8,223 bases of DNA from CAZVFX01 sp964626565 (GTDB lineage Bacteria; Myxococcota_A; UBA9042; CAIXZC01), in assembly GCA_964626565.1 (NCBI GenBank), contig CAZVFX010000206.1:1-8223 (forward strand), given 5' to 3'. Shown piece by piece: positions 5,766-8,223 of the stretch. Numbering within the stretch: the stretch's first letter is position 1; each line of letters opens with the position of its first letter. The position numbers were made by a program, and so were the translations under genes. The notes beneath the pieces are model-generated. The model worked only from the letters and a program-made list of their open reading frames with translations, was not told the DNA's origin and searched no databases.

Positions 5766-5799
5766 TACTACTGACGTTGCTATTTAATTGGGGCCGGCA

Positions 5800-7260
5800 A
5801 TGAACATGACACTGGCGGAACTCAACGCGGTGGTCGACGAGCTTTCCGTCTCTGTTTCCGGCGCCGTACTGCAGGAAGTCCGGCAACCTTCCCCAACCGC
5901 AGTCACGCTTGCGTTACGGTCCCCCGGTGCGACCCGCTACCTGCTGGTGGAAACCAGCGCGGCCAGCGCCCGGGTGCACCTGGTGTCATCCCGTAGCGGA
6001 ACTCTGGACCCTCCGCCCGCCTTCACCGCCAAGTTGCGCAAGGACTTGCTCGCAGGGCGCCTGGTCGCAGTAAGCATGCCTTGGGATGACCGGGTGCTCG
6101 TGCTGGAGTTCGAGACGAGAGGGGGGCCGAGGTCTCTGGTTGCGGAGTTGTCGGGACACCATCCAAACCTGTTTCTGACCGCCGAGGAGTTGAAGATCCT
6201 GTTTACCATGCAGCCTGCCGGTTCGCACAAGCGGTCGCTGACGGTCGGCGCCCGGTATGAGCCGCCACCTGCACCCACTGGAGGAGCGACGGCGGCACCG
6301 GGTTCTCGGCTGCAGCCCGGGACGTCCCCCAGCCTGCAATTGGAGAGGCTGTACGAGGAGGAGGCTTCGCAGAAGCAGGAAGAGAGAGCCCGGGACGTCC
6401 TGGCCGGGGCGCTGAAGCGGCGATTGAAGCGAGTTCGAAAGACTTGTAAGAAGATCGACGCGGACCTGGTGAAAGCCGAAGAGTGCGAACTCTTCCGCCG
6501 TCACGGCGAGCTGTTGAAAATGAACCTGCACAAGGTGCGCAAGGGGATGACCGAGATCGTGGTGGAGGATACCGTGTACGGGGGCGGCGAGACCACCATC
6601 GCGCTGCAGCCGCGCCTCGGGCCGGCGCAGAATCTGTCCGCACTGTTCAAGAAGTACAAAAAAGGGAGCCGGGCTCTTCCCGTCATCGCAGCCCGGCGAA
6701 AGCAGGTGTCCGGCGAAGCGGAGAAGCTGGACGCGTTGCTGGAGAACCTATCTGCCGCACAGACTGCGGAAGAGGTCGAAGAGGTGGCCGCCCTCGTCGA
6801 GGAGTCTTTTCCGGGGCTTGGGCCTCAGGCCGCGGCACCGGGCCGTAGCCGCCGCACCCCGGCGGTGCGTTCGCCCTTTCGTGAGTTCGTCAGTTCCACA
6901 GGCCGGCCGGTGCTGGTGGGAAAGGGGGGCAAAGACAACCACCAACTCACCTTCCAGGTGGCGTCTCCCCACGACATATGGCTGCACGTGCGGGGCTTTT
7001 CGGGCAGCCACGTGGTCGTGCCTCTGGCCAGAGGGCAGGAGCCGGACACTGAAACTTTGCTGGACGCGGCTCATCTGGCCGTCCGGTTCAGCAAGGCTCC
7101 GGACCACGGCTTTGCCGAGGTGATGTGGACCCGGCGTAAGCACGTGCGAGCGGTGCGGAAAGGCCGCCCCGGGCAGGTCACCGTTGCCCAGGAGCGAAAC
7201 GTCTCCTTCGATGTGGATGAAGCGCGGCTGCGCCGCCTGATGTCCTCCCGTCCCTCCTAA
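5800..7260 (+). CDS. rqcH: NFACT family protein, RqcH/Rqc2-like ribosome quality-control factor
   Basis: The family binds stalled 50S-peptidyl-tRNA complexes and, in bacteria, adds C-terminal alanine tails that mark the nascent chain for degradation. The 486-residue protein shows an NFACT-N region (about 1-150) with LRKDLLAGRLVAV and DDR (Asp97, Arg98, the pair needed for tailing in studied members). A coiled coil follows (about 180-245), then the family stretch GELLKMNLHKVRKGM (236-250) and the second coiled-coil strand (to about 335). The NFACT-R (DUF814) domain (about 355-470) contains HDIWLHVRGFSGSHVVV (391-407). It is shorter than the roughly 570 residues of Firmicute RqcH and lacks a C-terminal NFACT-C extension. 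The usual N-terminal Asp-Gly is replaced by Thr-Leu (4-5). ATG 5800 with GGGG six bases upstream is preferred over the in-frame TTG at 5788. The PP2C gene follows after 68 bases. Confidence 0.9.
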   Translation: MNMTLAELNAVVDELSVSVSGAVLQEVRQPSPTAVTLALRSPGATRYLLVETSAASARVHLVSSRSGTLDPPPAFTAKLRKDLLAGRLVAVSMPWDDRVLVLEFETRGGPRSLVAELSGHHPNLFLTAEELKILFTMQPAGSHKRSLTVGARYEPPPAPTGGATAAPGSRLQPGTSPSLQLERLYEEEASQKQEERARDVLAGALKRRLKRVRKTCKKIDADLVKAEECELFRRHGELLKMNLHKVRKGMTEIVVEDTVYGGGETTIALQPRLGPAQNLSALFKKYKKGSRALPVIAARRKQVSGEAEKLDALLENLSAAQTAEEVEEVAALVEESFPGLGPQAAAPGRSRRTPAVRSPFREFVSSTGRPVLVGKGGKDNHQLTFQVASPHDIWLHVRGFSGSHVVVPLARGQEPDTETLLDAAHLAVRFSKAPDHGFAEVMWTRRKHVRAVRKGRPGQVTVAQERNVSFDVDEARLRRLMSSRPS

Positions 7261-7314
7261 TTTGCCTGGGCACGGTTTTGACCCTATTCTGAATGTGGTG
7301 GTGATGGCAAATGC

Positions 7315-7321
7315 GGGAAGG
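7315..7321 (+). promoter_or_regulatory. Shine-Dalgarno deciding the PP2C start
   Basis: GGGAAGG lies seven bases before the ATG at 7329, whereas the in-frame ATG at 7311 has no good ribosome-binding site. The phosphatase family also begins close to this second methionine. Confidence 0.65.
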
Positions 7322-7328
7322 TAGCCGA

Positions 7329-8165
7329 ATGCAGTACGGGGCAGTCACCGACAAAGGAAAGAGACGCGCCAGAAACGAGGATTCGCTTCTGGCCGCTCCC
7401 GAAGAGCGGTTGTTCGCGGTGGCCGATGGGGTCGGCGGCCGCAACGCCGGACACGCGGCCAGCAGTCTCGCGCTGCACGCCATCAGGCGGTTTTTCGAGA
7501 ACACGGGCCGGAACAAGGAAGGCACCTGGCCTTTTGTTCCGGTGCAGGTCAACGACCTGCGCGCAGCTCGCCTGATCACCGCGATCAAGCTGGCTCATCT
7601 GCATCTTGTCGAAGAGATGCAGGAGGACCCGGTAAAAGCCGGGATGGGCACCACCATTGCCGCGGTGTTCTTTGCCGGCTCCAAGGCCTACGTGGCCCAC
7701 GCCGGGGACAGTCGCTGCTATCGCGTTCGGGGCGGCCGCTTGGACCTGCTCACCGCTGACCACACGGTGGCCAACAAGCTGAGGAAGAAGTTCCACCTTT
7801 CACTCGAACAAGCCCCCGTCCTTGGCAAGATGGAGCACGTAATTACGAGAGCGCTGGGGATCCAGAGGACGGCCATTCCCGAGGTGGACCTAGGTGTCTT
7901 CCCGCTGCAGCCAGATGACCTGTTCCTGTTGTGCAGCGACGGCCTGACACTGGAAGTGACCGACGAAGAGATTCTGGCTTGTGCGGCGGCCGAACTTGAG
8001 CCGGACGCGATTTGCCGCAGCCTCCTGGCCAAGACTTTGGACCGCGGTGCGAGGGACAACGTGACCGTGATTGTGGTGCGGGTTCCGGACGACATCGTAG
8101 AGGACAGATTTGATGAGGATGAAGACACGGTGGAGGTGGCTGTGTCCGTAGACGACATTCAATAG
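7329..8165 (+). CDS. PP2C-type serine/threonine protein phosphatase
   Basis: This 278-residue soluble enzyme belongs to the metal-dependent PPM family (PrpC/Stp type), which removes phosphate from Ser/Thr and typically opposes Hanks-type kinases. The canonical motifs are in order: TDKGKRRARNEDS (7-19) with Arg15 and Asp18, ADGVGG (32-37) with the metal ligand Asp33, GMGTT (105-109), AHAGDSR (123-129), TADHT (142-146), CSDGL (202-206) with metal ligand Asp203, and RDNVTVIVV (242-250) with metal ligand Asp243. The catalytic core is therefore complete and no membrane segment is seen. A short very acidic tail (254-277) follows the core and may mediate contacts. It lies 68 bases after the NFACT gene, in the same direction and with no obvious terminator or promoter between, so co-transcription is likely. 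No partner kinase is in view, so the substrate is unknown. Confidence 0.94.
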   Translation: MQYGAVTDKGKRRARNEDSLLAAPEERLFAVADGVGGRNAGHAASSLALHAIRRFFENTGRNKEGTWPFVPVQVNDLRAARLITAIKLAHLHLVEEMQEDPVKAGMGTTIAAVFFAGSKAYVAHAGDSRCYRVRGGRLDLLTADHTVANKLRKKFHLSLEQAPVLGKMEHVITRALGIQRTAIPEVDLGVFPLQPDDLFLLCSDGLTLEVTDEEILACAAAELEPDAICRSLLAKTLDRGARDNVTVIVVRVPDDIVEDRFDEDEDTVEVAVSVDDIQ

Positions 8166-8223
8166 CGCTTACTGCGGTCGTTCAGCAGGCCGAAGACCTG
8201 AAGCGTCTCAAGAAGCCGCAATC

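Noticed and set aside
5788..5799. TTG at 5788 as start of the NFACT gene
   Set aside because: It has no ribosome-binding site and adds four residues outside the family N terminus. ATG 5800 is better placed.
7311..7328. ATG at 7311 as start of the PP2C gene
   Set aside because: It has no good ribosome-binding site, while 7329 has GGGAAGG at a seven-base spacing and matches the family start.
1..8223. CRISPR array, transposase or phage gene
   Set aside because: No regularly spaced repeats and no transposase, integrase or phage structural motifs are present in any supported frame.

Overview
The window looks like a piece of a moderately GC-rich bacterial genome, probably a draft or metagenome-assembled one, because it holds two runs of exactly 100 N (2585-2684 and 4686-4785) of the kind placed by scaffolders. 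The lineage cannot be proven from this sequence. Three things together point towards the former Deltaproteobacteria, such as Myxococcota, Bradymonadota or relatives: a flavin-type (type II) isopentenyl-diphosphate isomerase, a secreted protein with dense cysteine modules, and large exported TPR and coiled-coil envelope proteins. The tRNA gene does not encode its CCA end.

Layout. Positions 1-250 carry no convincing gene but form one long imperfect inverted repeat (9-240). Every non-Watson-Crick position in its two main stems is a G-U pair if the plus strand is transcribed. A good sigma70-type promoter (284-311) follows and drives a plus-strand unit. It begins with a tRNA-Pro(UGG)-like gene whose T loop is split by 54 extra bases (329-455). 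An intact tRNA-Pro(UGG) follows (502-575), then the type II IPP isomerase gene, whose ATG lies two bases after the tRNA discriminator base.

The minus strand from 5672 down to 1748 holds an envelope-type cluster. It starts with a membrane-anchored coiled-coil protein, whose stop overlaps (ATGA) the start of a secreted TPR-like protein. Beyond a gap lies the C-terminal part of a cysteine-rich protein. The continuous 957-codon reading frame through the first gap is an artefact of reading through N. The second gap is flanked on both sides by the same 28 bases, so it probably hides an unmerged contig overlap or a short tandem repeat. Removing the N run and one repeat copy gives a clean 308-residue protein ending in the ATGA overlap.

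Divergent from that cluster, after a 127-base region with overlapping promoter candidates and two perfect short inverted repeats, comes a plus-strand pair: an NFACT protein (RqcH/Rqc2 family, ribosome-associated quality control) and a PP2C-type serine/threonine phosphatase. The last 58 bases (8166-8223) show nothing I can name.

The genes do not form one pathway. The most unusual material is at the left end: the long hairpin, the structured insertion in a tRNA T loop, and the tRNA-to-mRNA junction that would yield an almost leaderless isomerase transcript.
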